Source: Armatimonadota bacterium | GTDB taxonomy: Bacteria > Armatimonadota > UBA5829 > DTJY01 | NCBI GenBank assembly: GCA_023511795.1 | Contig: JAIMAU010000007.1 | Span: 62,001 to 126,000 of the forward strand | Direction: 5' to 3' | Length of the DNA stretch: 64,000 nt | Part shown: in pieces, positions 45,650 to 54,031 of the stretch | How positions within the stretch are numbered: position 1 is the stretch's first letter | How the letters are laid out: every line of letters starts with the position of its first letter | Position numbers and translations under genes: made by a program | Notes under the pieces: model-generated | Database searches by the model: none | Seen by the model: only the letters and a program-made list of their open reading frames with translations | Told to the model about the DNA's origin: nothing

Positions 45650-46303
45650 TTAACCTACCAGTATATCGAGCGGCGTATTCGATACTTTTCGTTTTATTCG
45701 CGCCAGAGCATTATCCACCGATTTTGTTTTGCACTGAAGCTCGGACGCAATCTCCCTGTACGACTTGCCGACTCGATACCCAGAAAGCACCCGCCATTCG
45801 AAGTCGCTTAGCATTTGCTGAAGCCTTTCTTGCAGCTGATTCGAATCTTCCTGCTTGAGCACCACCTCTTCTGGGTCGACGACATTCTCAGAAGTAAGAA
45901 TGTCGGAAAGCGTCCATTCGGAACTCGACTCATCGGGCGGCGACTCAAGCGAAAGAGAGGTGTTCAGCGGAATTTGCTTCTGGCGCGTAGCGGTCTTAAT
46001 GGCGGTGATAATGTGCCGCTGGATGCAGATTCTGGCAAACGCAGGGAATGAAATTGCTTTGTCGGCTCTATAATCCACCACAGCTTGCCAGAGGCCAATC
46101 ATCCCGACCTGCAGAAGGTCTTCTTTCTCTGCGCCCACAAGGAAATAAGATCTCACTTTGTTGCGAACAAGGTTTCTGTATTTATAGAGAAGATACTCGG
46201 CGGCTTGCTCTTCACCCGCCTGCGCACGCTCGACGACTCCGGCGTCCGACATACCTTCGTATTGAGCATGCCTTTGTGGCACAAGGTCCTGATCGTATTC
46301 CAT
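45650..46303 (-). CDS. sigH: SigH-like RNA polymerase sigma factor
   Basis: 217 residues. Region 2 is very close to Bacillus SigH: YRNLVRNKVRSYFLVGAEKEDLLQVGMIGLWQAVVDY and FARICIQRHIITAIKTATRQKQIPLN. Region 4 has a helix-turn-helix (GKSYREIASELQCKTKSVDNALARIKRK). In Bacillus this factor drives early stationary-phase genes; here the regulon is unknown. Its ATG overlaps the TAA of the preceding DUF4342 gene. Confidence 0.9.
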   Translation of the reverse strand: MEYDQDLVPQRHAQYEGMSDAGVVERAQAGEEQAAEYLLYKYRNLVRNKVRSYFLVGAEKEDLLQVGMIGLWQAVVDYRADKAISFPAFARICIQRHIITAIKTATRQKQIPLNTSLSLESPPDESSSEWTLSDILTSENVVDPEEVVLKQEDSNQLQERLQQMLSDFEWRVLSGYRVGKSYREIASELQCKTKSVDNALARIKRKVSNTPLDILVG

Positions 46304-46668
46304 TAGCTAGCAGCCTCTCCTTGGTCCTTCTCCACCTCTATGACCAGTTTGCTGACCAGCAGGGCGGCGAGTCCGACGGCTACCGCAGTGGCAGCGCTAA
46401 GAACCACTGGCATTTCGGTGAGCGTCCGATCGCCGTACCTGATTCTCAGCTTTCTAATCGGTCCGCCGCTTGTTATTTTTTGCAGCTCATCAGCCATTTC
46501 TACGCCCAGGGCAATCAAGTCTGCCCTGTCTTGCTTCTTTTTTTCTTCAAGCGCTGCTAGGGCTGCTACCACATCGCCCGAAGCTTCATTGAGTGCTTTT
46601 CGGGCGTCTGCATAGCTTACCCTTAGCCTGCTGCGAATGGCATCGATCTTTTCGAGCTCACTGTCCAA
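46303..46668 (-). CDS. DUF4342 protein with UBA-like N-terminus
   Basis: 121 residues, TTG start. The N-terminal 45 residues are UBA-like, as in EF-Ts (IRSRLRVSYADARKALNEASGDVVAALAAL). A DUF4342 part follows with one membrane helix (MPVVLSAATAVAVGLAALLVS). It is translationally coupled to the sigma factor, so it may influence that factor; this is inference from position only. Confidence 0.82.
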   Translation of the reverse strand: MDSELEKIDAIRSRLRVSYADARKALNEASGDVVAALAALEEKKKQDRADLIALGVEMADELQKITSGGPIRKLRIRYGDRTLTEMPVVLSAATAVAVGLAALLVSKLVIEVEKDQGEAAS

Positions 46669-46816
46669 GCGGCATCACCCGCCAAATTATACACTAGCTT
46701 CTGAAGATATGCAATAGCGGTGGAAAGATTTTTGTGGAATATATTTTGAAGAAACTTTAGCAGAGCATGGTACATTAGGGCTGTGTTTGTGTTTTTACTT
46801 TGGCTTAGTGAAAAGA

Positions 46817-46898
46817 AAACCGCCGAGATTTAGTCTCGGCGGTTTTTAACTTCTTGATTTAAAATCGGATGCCGACTATGTTAGTCGACGTCCGATTT
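46817..46898. terminator. Two consecutive hairpins after the PEP-CTERM gene
   Basis: AAACCGCCGAGA/TCTCGGCGGTTT (46817-46845, perfect 12 bp with T tracts on both strands) is a bidirectional terminator. Between it and the PEP-CTERM stop lies a second hairpin, AAAATCGGA ... TCCGATTTT (about 46860-46898), with an inner CGACT/AGTCG. Confidence 0.85.
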
Positions 46899-46909
46899 TA
46901 TGTTTGGGG

Positions 46910-47767
46910 CTACCTTCTGCGTCGGATGAATCCGGCGAGTCCGAACAGGCCGGCGCCAAGCGCAAGCAAGCTTGTTGGCTCAGGCACCATGTTCCAGTTG
47001 CCTCGCCATGCGACGTCATCAACGTAGTTGTAGCCATGGGCTACCGCTGACCAGTTGCCAAGGATTAGGGTTGCTGGCGTGGATGTGTTAGCCCACCGAG
47101 CGCACGTGTTGTCCATGGTCATGGTCATCTTCGGCGCAAGCGTGCTGTCTACATACCACTTGATTGTGCCTACACCTGCGCCGTAGTCGAATGACCAGGT
47201 TACTCTCCACCTGTGCCAGCCTAAGCTCCTAGGAGCAGCTGAACCAACGGTCCACGTAGTGCCGGCAAATGTTGGAGCAGTCACGCCATCCAGTTTGGCG
47301 TAGGTGTACGACCACATCAAGCAGTAGTAGTCGGTACTACCCCAACCCGTGCTGGTGTTGGTAATTGCGCCTGTGATGTAGCCAGCTGGCGAGTTTGTCG
47401 CAGTCCAAGAGGTGCACTTGGAAGTGACTACGCCCAAGCGAAGGTCGTCGTTCGGGCTGAAGGTCATGTCATCGTAGACCCAAGCCTCTGCCTGGCCTTC
47501 CTTGAAGTAGAACTGCTGGCTGTTGTTGTTGAAGTTGCGCCCAATCCTGTCAACGGTCGAGTTGCCCTGCCGTGCGGACCAATAACCAGTTCTCACCTGA
47601 TATCCCTGGGCCGCAGTGCCTACGCTGAACGTACCCCAAGCACCTATGTTCCATGCGCCTAGATTTCCAGACTCAAAGCCGTCGAGAACTTCTAAGTCCC
47701 ATGCATATGCAGGGGCGATTGCGAGCGCCATTGCAACAACAGTTAAGGCTACTAATATCTTCTTCAT
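46910..47767 (-). CDS. PEP-CTERM sorting-domain surface protein
   Basis: 285 residues from the ATG at 47767 (AAGGAG upstream). Signal peptide MKKILVALTVVAMALAIAPAYA; the body is a concanavalin-like beta sandwich rich in Trp, Thr and Asn (LDGFESGNLGAWNIG; WHRWRVTWSFDYG; IKWYVDSTL). The C-terminus is a full PEP-CTERM signal: VPEPTSLLALGAGLFGLAGF then RRRR. An exosortase (not in the window) would cut it during export. It carries the conserved 23-bp element and promoter at 48051-48113 and a leader of about 277 nt. Confidence 0.93.
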   Translation of the reverse strand: MKKILVALTVVAMALAIAPAYAWDLEVLDGFESGNLGAWNIGAWGTFSVGTAAQGYQVRTGYWSARQGNSTVDRIGRNFNNNSQQFYFKEGQAEAWVYDDMTFSPNDDLRLGVVTSKCTSWTATNSPAGYITGAITNTSTGWGSTDYYCLMWSYTYAKLDGVTAPTFAGTTWTVGSAAPRSLGWHRWRVTWSFDYGAGVGTIKWYVDSTLAPKMTMTMDNTCARWANTSTPATLILGNWSAVAHGYNYVDDVAWRGNWNMVPEPTSLLALGAGLFGLAGFIRRRR

Positions 47768-47846
47768 CTTTTTCTCCTTCACGCTGCAATTGTGCGTCAA
47801 TCTAGTTTATGATTGACTTAGCGATCTTTGGATTTTCACCTCCTTC

Positions 47847-47912
47847 TCTCGCTTTTGGTGGTTAGCGGTTGGGATGCAAATGTAATTCTTTTTGCATCAT
47901 TCTCGCTTTTGG
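47847..47912 (-). repeat. Direct repeat in the PEP-CTERM leader
   Basis: On the minus strand CCAAAAGCGAGA occurs twice, at 47912-47901 and 47858-47847, 54 nt apart in the untranslated leader. Between them lies a short frame (MMQKELHLHPNR). A possible RNA-binding site. Confidence 0.45.
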
Positions 47913-48050
47913 CTAGGCTAGTTTCCCGGAGTGCTTTCTGTGCTTGGAGCTGATCAGACCTCCTGCAAGTTGCGACTGTTCTCGGCCGCATCTTCTTGCC
48001 TCGCAGGTTCTTTCTTGGTGCACGCGTCAGAGGATTTCCGTTACAAGCGC

Positions 48051-48079
48051 ATAATACACCTTCTTCGCTGTCTTGTCAA
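48051..48079 (-). promoter_or_regulatory. Promoter of the PEP-CTERM gene at 47767
   Basis: Minus strand TTGACA (48079-48074), 17-bp spacer, TATTAT (48056-48051); start near 48044. The 23-bp element stands exactly 11 bp upstream of the -35 box. Confidence 0.8.
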
Positions 48080-48090
48080 CCCCTATAATG

Positions 48091-48113
48091 AAAAACAGGT
48101 AAAAATACTAGGT
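48091..48113 (-). promoter_or_regulatory. 23-bp conserved upstream element, copy 3
   Basis: Minus strand ACCTAGTA-TTTTT-ACCTGTTTTT. Identical to the two copies at 58497 and 58641 except in the central five A/T bases. Its first base touches the last codon of the cvpA-like gene, so the element lies directly behind that gene. Confidence 0.8.
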
Positions 48114-48622
48114 TATTTTTCGGGAACAACAGCTGAATCTGGTCTATGAAAGTTGTAAAGCGCCTGAACGATTCGGTGGTAGGTGTCAAAATAGAGGAAT
48201 TCCCTGCCCAAGGCTGAGTCTGTAATGAGCGAAGGGAGCTCTTTCGTGCCGGCGGCAAACACGATGGTTCGGACAAACACATGGTCGATGGTAATGCCAA
48301 TCAATATGCCGCAAATTCCGCCAAGGAGAGGATCAAAAATTTCTGCAGATATGAGTGTTGCTTCGTAGACAAGCTTGCCCAGAAACCAAAGCAATGCTGA
48401 CAGTACAATAAATGGCGCTACAAAGGCAATGGTTTGGTTTGTTGCTGGATTCGCCGAAACCTTGATTGAGGCCGAAAGTGGGTCAGCAACCATATATGCG
48501 ATTCGTACTGCCACGAGAACGGCGGCAAGGTCAAAAACGGCACGTCCAAAACCACGCTTGGTCTCTATTATCACAGCCAACGCAAGCATTATAATTGTTG
48601 CCAAATCTACCCAGTTGCCCAT
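48113..48622 (-). CDS. CvpA-like membrane protein
   Basis: 169 residues from the ATG at 48622. Four membrane helices with the CvpA-family layout (WVDLATIIMLALAVIIETKRGFGRAVFDLAAVLVAVRIAYMV; FIVLSALLWFLGKLVYE; LLGGICGILIGI). CvpA proteins affect colicin V production and envelope stress; the molecular role is not known. It starts 8 nt after the stop of the Memo-family gene. Confidence 0.8.
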   Translation of the reverse strand: MGNWVDLATIIMLALAVIIETKRGFGRAVFDLAAVLVAVRIAYMVADPLSASIKVSANPATNQTIAFVAPFIVLSALLWFLGKLVYEATLISAEIFDPLLGGICGILIGITIDHVFVRTIVFAAGTKELPSLITDSALGREFLYFDTYHRIVQALYNFHRPDSAVVPEK

Positions 48623-48630
48623 TGCTGAAC

Positions 48631-49503
48631 CTACCTGTCTATCTCGAGTGAAGCATATCCGACTACTTGAAGGTAATCGCCGGTTACATCGCCAGAGGTG
48701 CGATATGCCAGCTGATGGCATAATGTTGCTCCTAAACCTTTGCAAGTCTCGATGGTGACCGCCGTTGGAACGACGCCGCACATTGAAATATCCATTTCTC
48801 TTACTATTTTTATGAGTCCGTCGGCATCGAGCGCTAGGATTCGCTCAATTGCTGCCAAGTCCTTTCGCTTTGCTAATTGCTGAGATTCATAGTGAGAAAA
48901 ATCAGTGCTTGCTATCACGACCGCATTTTCCCCTTGTAGGACTCTTGCTAATGCTTTGCCAAGGGTGTGCACGAACTCTGAAGCGTTTGGATCGTATATT
49001 GAGACGCCTATGAGCAATGGAACAATTTTCACTTCTTGGCCTATTTTGGAGGCGATATACTGAAGAAAAGGCAGCTGAACTTCAATTGAGTGTTCTGCGC
49101 GGTGAGCGCGCGAATCCAGGACGGCGGCTGGGTATTCGGAAGCGATGTTTCTAGCGATTGCAGTATTGAGAGGAACATTGCCTAGTGGAGTGCGCCATGC
49201 TTTATCGTCGGCGACGGCAACTGACGCCATTATCGGCCGATGGCTTGGGCCGATGAGCACAATATTGGGGGGAATTCCGTCTTCGGCAAGTCGGAGGTAG
49301 GCGTGTGCTGCGACCCGGCCTGAATATACGAAGCCGGCATGAGGGCTGACTAAACCAACAATTCGGCGCGCTCCTTCCCCTTTTACGTCGGGCAATCGCC
49401 CAGGGCCCCCAGGTCCAAGGAAGCATGATTCCACTTCTTCTATTAATGCCGCCTGCCCGGCTTCGTAAAACATCCCAGCAACAGCGGGTTGGCGTACTGA
49501 CAT
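48631..49503 (-). CDS. amrB: AmmeMemoRadiSam system protein B (Memo family)
   Basis: 290 residues from the ATG at 49503 (AGGAGGGG upstream). Motifs of the Memo family: RQPAVAGMFYEA, SPHAGFVYSGRVAAHAY, IGPSHRP, HRAEHSIEVQLPFLQ, STDFSHYESQ, CGVVPTAV. The His/Asp/Cys cluster resembles extradiol dioxygenase metal sites. Its usual partners (AMMECR1 and a radical SAM protein) are not in the window. Confidence 0.95.
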   Translation of the reverse strand: MSVRQPAVAGMFYEAGQAALIEEVESCFLGPGGPGRLPDVKGEGARRIVGLVSPHAGFVYSGRVAAHAYLRLAEDGIPPNIVLIGPSHRPIMASVAVADDKAWRTPLGNVPLNTAIARNIASEYPAAVLDSRAHRAEHSIEVQLPFLQYIASKIGQEVKIVPLLIGVSIYDPNASEFVHTLGKALARVLQGENAVVIASTDFSHYESQQLAKRKDLAAIERILALDADGLIKIVREMDISMCGVVPTAVTIETCKGLGATLCHQLAYRTSGDVTGDYLQVVGYASLEIDR

Positions 49504-49616
49504 GCTACCCCTCCTGCCGCATTTGTATATAAACATTATTCCACATTTGCGGCGAAGTTCCTTCTGACAACTCCTAATTTCCGGCTTTCAAAGGATAGTA
49601 ACATGAAGGATTTCAA

Positions 49617-49646
49617 TTGACAATGCGGGCATACATACACTACACT
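49617..49646 (+). promoter_or_regulatory. Promoter of the four-gene TPR/GT-C operon
   Basis: TTGACA (49617-49622), 18-bp spacer, TACACT (49641-49646), start near 49653. It overlaps the upstream in-frame start codons, so translation should begin at 49707. The 23-bp PEP-CTERM element is absent. Confidence 0.65.
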
Positions 49647-49706
49647 ACTTCTGAAGCTTACGTCATTAGCGCTTTTCCATTCGTGTCGGAGAGGTATCCG
49701 GCTAAA

Positions 49707-51875
49707 ATGACTATCAAAACAAGTAAGTGCGGTCGCTCCTTGGATGACCAGGCTAAAGGCGGGGCAACTTCTAGACGCTTTGAGGTGCTTGCCGTCGCTG
49801 CTCTTCTCCTAATAGCTATTATCATCAGGGTGGTCTATATTCTCCAATACAAGAACAATACTCCATGTTATTCGGCGCCTATGATGGATTCGCAATATTA
49901 CGATTTATGGGCTCAGAGGGTAGCCAGTGGGGAGGGGTATGGTGCCAAGCCGTTTTACATGGCGCCGCTTTACCCGTATGTGTTGGCGGGGATATACAGG
50001 GTATTTGGGCACAATTATGGGATTGTTTACATATTTCAGATGGTATTAGGTATAGGGAATCTAGTGATGGTGTACTTGATAGGGAGGAGGGTATTTGGGC
50101 ATTGGGCAGGGGTTGTGGGGATGTTATTAGTGATGGGATATGGGCCGGTGATATATTTAGAGACCAAGTTATTGACTGAGACGTTATCGATAGCGATAGG
50201 GTTAGGGACTATATTGGTGTTTATGGGAGCTGTAGGTAGTGGTAGAGGCGTAAGGTATTTACTGGGGGGTATACTGGCTGGTTTAGGGGCGATTTGTCGA
50301 GCGAACATGATAATATTTGGGATATTTGTTTTGGGATGGGTATTGATTAGTGGCGTGCGAGGGGTAGAGGGGTTAGGTAGGGGTATACGTAGTAGCGTTT
50401 TGGTATTGGCGGGGATGATTTTGGTAGTAGGGTTAGTAGGGGTGAGGAACTACGTAGTAGGTAGGGATGTGGTAATGATATCGTCGAACGCGGGGATAAA
50501 CTTTGCGCAGGGTAATTTAGGGAGGCGTGAGGGGATATTCACATATTTAGAGGGATTTAGTGGTTCGATAATAACGCAGGAGGATGAGGAGCGGAGGATA
50601 GCGTCGAGAGAGGTAGGGCATATAGTTAAGGCGTCTGAGTCATCGAGGTATTGGATTAGGGAGACGATTAGGTATATGAGGGGGCATATAGGTGAGACGT
50701 TTTTGTTATGGGTGAGGAAGGTTATATGGGTATTACACGGCAGGGAGGCGCCATGCAATTACAACATATATCTTGAGAGGGAGATGGTATGGGTATTGAG
50801 GTATTTGTTTGTACCGTATTGGATGATATTAGGGTTAGGGATGTATGGGTTTGTTAGGGGTATAGGCAGGGGTAGCAGGTATGGGATAAGTTTGGTAGGG
50901 TTGTACATATTATCGATATTCGTGACGTTGGTAATATTCTCGGTAAGTTCGAGGTTTCGTGCGCCGATGGTTCCGGCGCTTGGGGTATTTGCTGGGTATG
51001 GGTTTACACAAGCCATTAGTGGGTTTAGTAAGAGGTGTGTTGGTGTTTTAGCAGTTTGCCTTGGGCTTCCAATTTTAATCTCCCTGATACCCTATCCGGT
51101 GCCATTGATAACTTCCGAGGCGCTAGCGAATCTCGGCGTTTCTTACTTAAGCTTAGGTGATGTTAAGGAAGCCGAGAAAAGATTAGAAGAAGCATTGGAG
51201 GTTGATCCGGATTTCGCATATGCACATGTCAATTTGGGAACGGCATTGGCAATGCAGGGGAGGATGGAGGAGGCTGCAAATCATTTCTTAGAGGCGTTAA
51301 GGATCTATCCTAGCTCAGTCGAGGCTCACAGTAACCTTGGAAGCATACTGGCGATGCAGGGCAAGTTCGACGAAGCGTTGCGGCATTTTGCTGAGGCTGC
51401 TCACCTCAATCCAAATTCGGCCGAGGTTTTAAACAATTTAGGAAACGTGCTGGCAAAGTTGGGAGATTTAAATGGGGCGGCAGAGAGCTACTCGAAGGCT
51501 TTGAAGATTAATCCACGTTTTTCCCAAGCACATGCAAGCCTTGGAAATATCCTCATGCAGCAGGGCAGAATAAACGAAGCTATTGAACATTTTGAGTCGG
51601 CATTAGAAGCAAACCCTGACGACATAACCATACATTATAAGTTGGCGAACCTTTTGCTTAGACTCCGTAGGTTTGACGAGGCGATCAAACATTATAGGGA
51701 GATTTTAAAGCGTAACCCAGAAATTGGTAGGGTGCATAACAATCTTGCAGTAGCACTTTTCTTCAATGGCGATTATGCAGAAGCTTGGAAGGAAGTACGT
51801 CTTAGCGAGAGGTATGGAGTCAAACCAGCTCCGGGTTTCATTGAAGGTCTCGCTAAAAAGATGCCCGAGCCCTAA
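49707..51875 (+). CDS. GT39-like multi-pass membrane protein with C-terminal TPRs (copy A1), codon-mosaic gene
   Basis: 722 residues from the ATG at 49707 (GGAGAGG upstream). About ten membrane helices in an ArnT/PMT-like GT-C layout: the first loop has MMDSQYYDLWAQRV and MAPLYPYVLAGIYRVFGHN, where GT-C enzymes carry an Asp near the active site. About six TPRs (residues 500-680) and the tail HNNLAVALFFNGDYAEAWKEV...KKMPEP follow. Positions about 49915-51045 use almost only AGG, ATA, GGG, TTA/TTG and GTA codons, unlike the TPR part and the paralog at 56364. Probably a lipid-linked sugar transferase; substrate unknown. Confidence 0.85.
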   Translation: MTIKTSKCGRSLDDQAKGGATSRRFEVLAVAALLLIAIIIRVVYILQYKNNTPCYSAPMMDSQYYDLWAQRVASGEGYGAKPFYMAPLYPYVLAGIYRVFGHNYGIVYIFQMVLGIGNLVMVYLIGRRVFGHWAGVVGMLLVMGYGPVIYLETKLLTETLSIAIGLGTILVFMGAVGSGRGVRYLLGGILAGLGAICRANMIIFGIFVLGWVLISGVRGVEGLGRGIRSSVLVLAGMILVVGLVGVRNYVVGRDVVMISSNAGINFAQGNLGRREGIFTYLEGFSGSIITQEDEERRIASREVGHIVKASESSRYWIRETIRYMRGHIGETFLLWVRKVIWVLHGREAPCNYNIYLEREMVWVLRYLFVPYWMILGLGMYGFVRGIGRGSRYGISLVGLYILSIFVTLVIFSVSSRFRAPMVPALGVFAGYGFTQAISGFSKRCVGVLAVCLGLPILISLIPYPVPLITSEALANLGVSYLSLGDVKEAEKRLEEALEVDPDFAYAHVNLGTALAMQGRMEEAANHFLEALRIYPSSVEAHSNLGSILAMQGKFDEALRHFAEAAHLNPNSAEVLNNLGNVLAKLGDLNGAAESYSKALKINPRFSQAHASLGNILMQQGRINEAIEHFESALEANPDDITIHYKLANLLLRLRRFDEAIKHYREILKRNPEIGRVHNNLAVALFFNGDYAEAWKEVRLSERYGVKPAPGFIEGLAKKMPEP
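49915..51045 (+). other. Segment of aberrant codon usage inside the first GT-C/TPR gene
   Basis: C is depleted and G enriched on the coding strand; in 50341-50400 I count 26 G and 4 C, against 15 G and 13 C in the equivalent part of the paralog (56941-57000). Leu is TTA/TTG, Arg AGG, Ile ATA, Gly GGG or GGT. The reading frame is intact and the protein aligns with the paralog. Confidence 0.8.
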
Positions 51876-51952
51876 AGCTACTGTTGATTTGAGGGATTGG
51901 GACTGGTTGGAAATATCTTTTTAGGCTGTTTGTTGGGTTATAGGCAAGTGAT

Positions 51953-54031
51953 ATGGGTAAGTTTTCAAAGAAGCAGTTGGACTACACTCTCATACTTATT
52001 TTCTTTCTAGCGCTAGGCACGTTTGCCGCTTTTGCTCAGGTGCTTCGGCACGAGTTCATAAACTTAGATGATAATGTCTACGTGACGGAGAACCCCCAGG
52101 TCTTGCGAGGGCTTTCCATCGATAGCGTCAAATGGGCATTCACTGCCATTTATAGAGCAACCTGGCAACCGTTGATATGGCTTTCTTATATGCTTGATAT
52201 GCAGGTTTATGGATTGAAGCCGATGGGCTTCCACCTGACAAATGTTATTTTTCACATCGCTAACGTACTTCTGTTATTTCTAGTTCTCAATCGTATGACT
52301 GAAAAATTGTGGAGAAGCGCACTAGTTGCCGCTCTTTTTGCCGTCCATCCGTTGCATATCGAGTCGGTTGCATGGGTTGCAGAAAGGAAGGACGTCGTTA
52401 GTACTTTTTTCTGGATGTTTACGATGTGGGCGTATGTCCGATATGCCCTTTTACCTAAGGTCAGCACCTACATCCCGGTGGTTGTTTTCTTTGCACTAGG
52501 TTTGATGGCAAAGCCGATGCTTGTCACCCTTCCTTTTGTGCTTCTTCTTCTTGATTATTGGCCTTTAAATCGTATAAGACCCGTTCGGGACTTGCAGTTG
52601 GAAAAGCCTTCAAAGGCAATTGGAAGGCTTGTTGTCGAAAAAATCCCGCTTTTTGTGCTGGCGTTGGCTTCAAGTGTACTTGCGGTTGTTGTGCAGAAAA
52701 AAGGAGGAGCATTGAGCTCCACTGAACTTGTGCCAGTTGGAGTGCGAATAGCAAATGCGCTTTATTCATATTCTGCTTATATAGTAAAAACTATTTGGCC
52801 CGTAAAGCTGGCAATTTTATATCCACATCCAGGCGACACACTAGCCATTTGGCAGGTTATCGGTTCGGCGGCACTGCTCATAATACTTACGATTTTTGCA
52901 ATTCTGCTTGCAAAGGCTGGTCGTCAATTTGTAGCAGTTGGGTGGCTTTGGTTTATGGGTACGCTTTTGCCGGTGATAGGCATTGTGCAAATCGGCCCTC
53001 ATGGGATGGCTGATCGTTTTACTTATATTCCGCTGGTTGGGCTATTTATAATAGTTGCTTGGGGAATACCTGATGTGTTTTACTGTCAAAATAACGAATT
53101 ATCGGCAGAAAATAGCCGATCGAGGTTCTCACATCCAACCGTTATTCCATTCTGCGCTTTAGTTGTCCTGGCGGCTTTGATTATATGTACGCAATTCCAG
53201 CTAACCTATTGGAAGAATAACATAACGATATTCGCTCGTGCTCTTGAATGTACCAGACGCAATTACTTGATGCAAAACAATATGGGACTTAGCTTTGCCG
53301 CCCAAGGCAAGTATGAATTGGCTGTCAAACATTATGCTAGGGGCCTGGAACTTCGGCCTGATGATGCTCAGTTGAACAATAATATGGGTGTGTCATTGGC
53401 GGATCTTGGCAGAATTGATGAGGCGATGATGTATTACCACCGGGCGATTGAACTGGATCCAAAATATGCGATGGCGCACAATAACCTTGGTATCGCACTA
53501 GCACAAAAGGGCCGCTTGGAGGAAGCTATTAAACATTATGAGACTGCCATCAGGCTTAATCCAAATTTTGCCGAGGCGCACAATAACCTAGCTGTGGTTC
53601 TCGTCTCTTCGGGCAGGATTGATGAAGCTTTGGGGCACTATTTGGAGGCAATACGGATAAATCCCACCTATGCCAGTGCTCATATTAACTTAGCAAATGA
53701 GCTTGCGAAGTTAGGACAGTTAGACGATGCTGTTGAACACTACCGGGCAGCAGTTCAAATTCAGCCAGAGAATCCCATGCCTCATTATAAATTAGCAAAC
53801 ATACTGTTTAGACAAAAGAAATATAATGAAGCCATTAAGGAATACCGAGAAGTTCTGGAGCTTATGCCTAAACTTGCGGCGGCACACAATAATCTAGCGG
53901 TTGCGCTATACTTTGCTGGTAATTATGCCGGTGCTTGGGAGGAAGTGAAGCTTTCTCGGAAGTACGGCGGAAAAATACATCCTCAATTTCTTCATGCACT
54001 CTCAGAGAAAATGCCGGAGCCTAAGCAATGA
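51953..54031 (+). CDS. TMTC-like multi-pass membrane protein with TPRs (copy B1)
   Basis: 692 residues. About eleven membrane helices of the DUF1736/TMTC-like GT-C type: FINLDDNVYVTENPQV (Asp-Asp in the first loop), TWQPLIWLSYMLDMQVYGL, FAVHPLHIESVAWVAERKDV, MADRFTYIPLVGLF. About seven TPRs follow (residues 440-660), and the tail HNNLAVALYFAGNYAGAWEEV...EKMPEP is shared with its neighbours. Eukaryotic TMTCs are O-mannosyltransferases; a protein-glycosylation role here is inference. Starts 77 nt after copy A1 and overlaps copy B2 by ATGA. Confidence 0.87.
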   Translation: MGKFSKKQLDYTLILIFFLALGTFAAFAQVLRHEFINLDDNVYVTENPQVLRGLSIDSVKWAFTAIYRATWQPLIWLSYMLDMQVYGLKPMGFHLTNVIFHIANVLLLFLVLNRMTEKLWRSALVAALFAVHPLHIESVAWVAERKDVVSTFFWMFTMWAYVRYALLPKVSTYIPVVVFFALGLMAKPMLVTLPFVLLLLDYWPLNRIRPVRDLQLEKPSKAIGRLVVEKIPLFVLALASSVLAVVVQKKGGALSSTELVPVGVRIANALYSYSAYIVKTIWPVKLAILYPHPGDTLAIWQVIGSAALLIILTIFAILLAKAGRQFVAVGWLWFMGTLLPVIGIVQIGPHGMADRFTYIPLVGLFIIVAWGIPDVFYCQNNELSAENSRSRFSHPTVIPFCALVVLAALIICTQFQLTYWKNNITIFARALECTRRNYLMQNNMGLSFAAQGKYELAVKHYARGLELRPDDAQLNNNMGVSLADLGRIDEAMMYYHRAIELDPKYAMAHNNLGIALAQKGRLEEAIKHYETAIRLNPNFAEAHNNLAVVLVSSGRIDEALGHYLEAIRINPTYASAHINLANELAKLGQLDDAVEHYRAAVQIQPENPMPHYKLANILFRQKKYNEAIKEYREVLELMPKLAAAHNNLAVALYFAGNYAGAWEEVKLSRKYGGKIHPQFLHALSEKMPEPKQ

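Noticed and set aside
49915-51045. C-to-T hypermutation as cause of the codon island
   Set aside because: Deamination cannot produce the many AGG Arg codons from CGN codons or ATA from ATC/ATT, and the protein is intact. Exchange or selection fits better.
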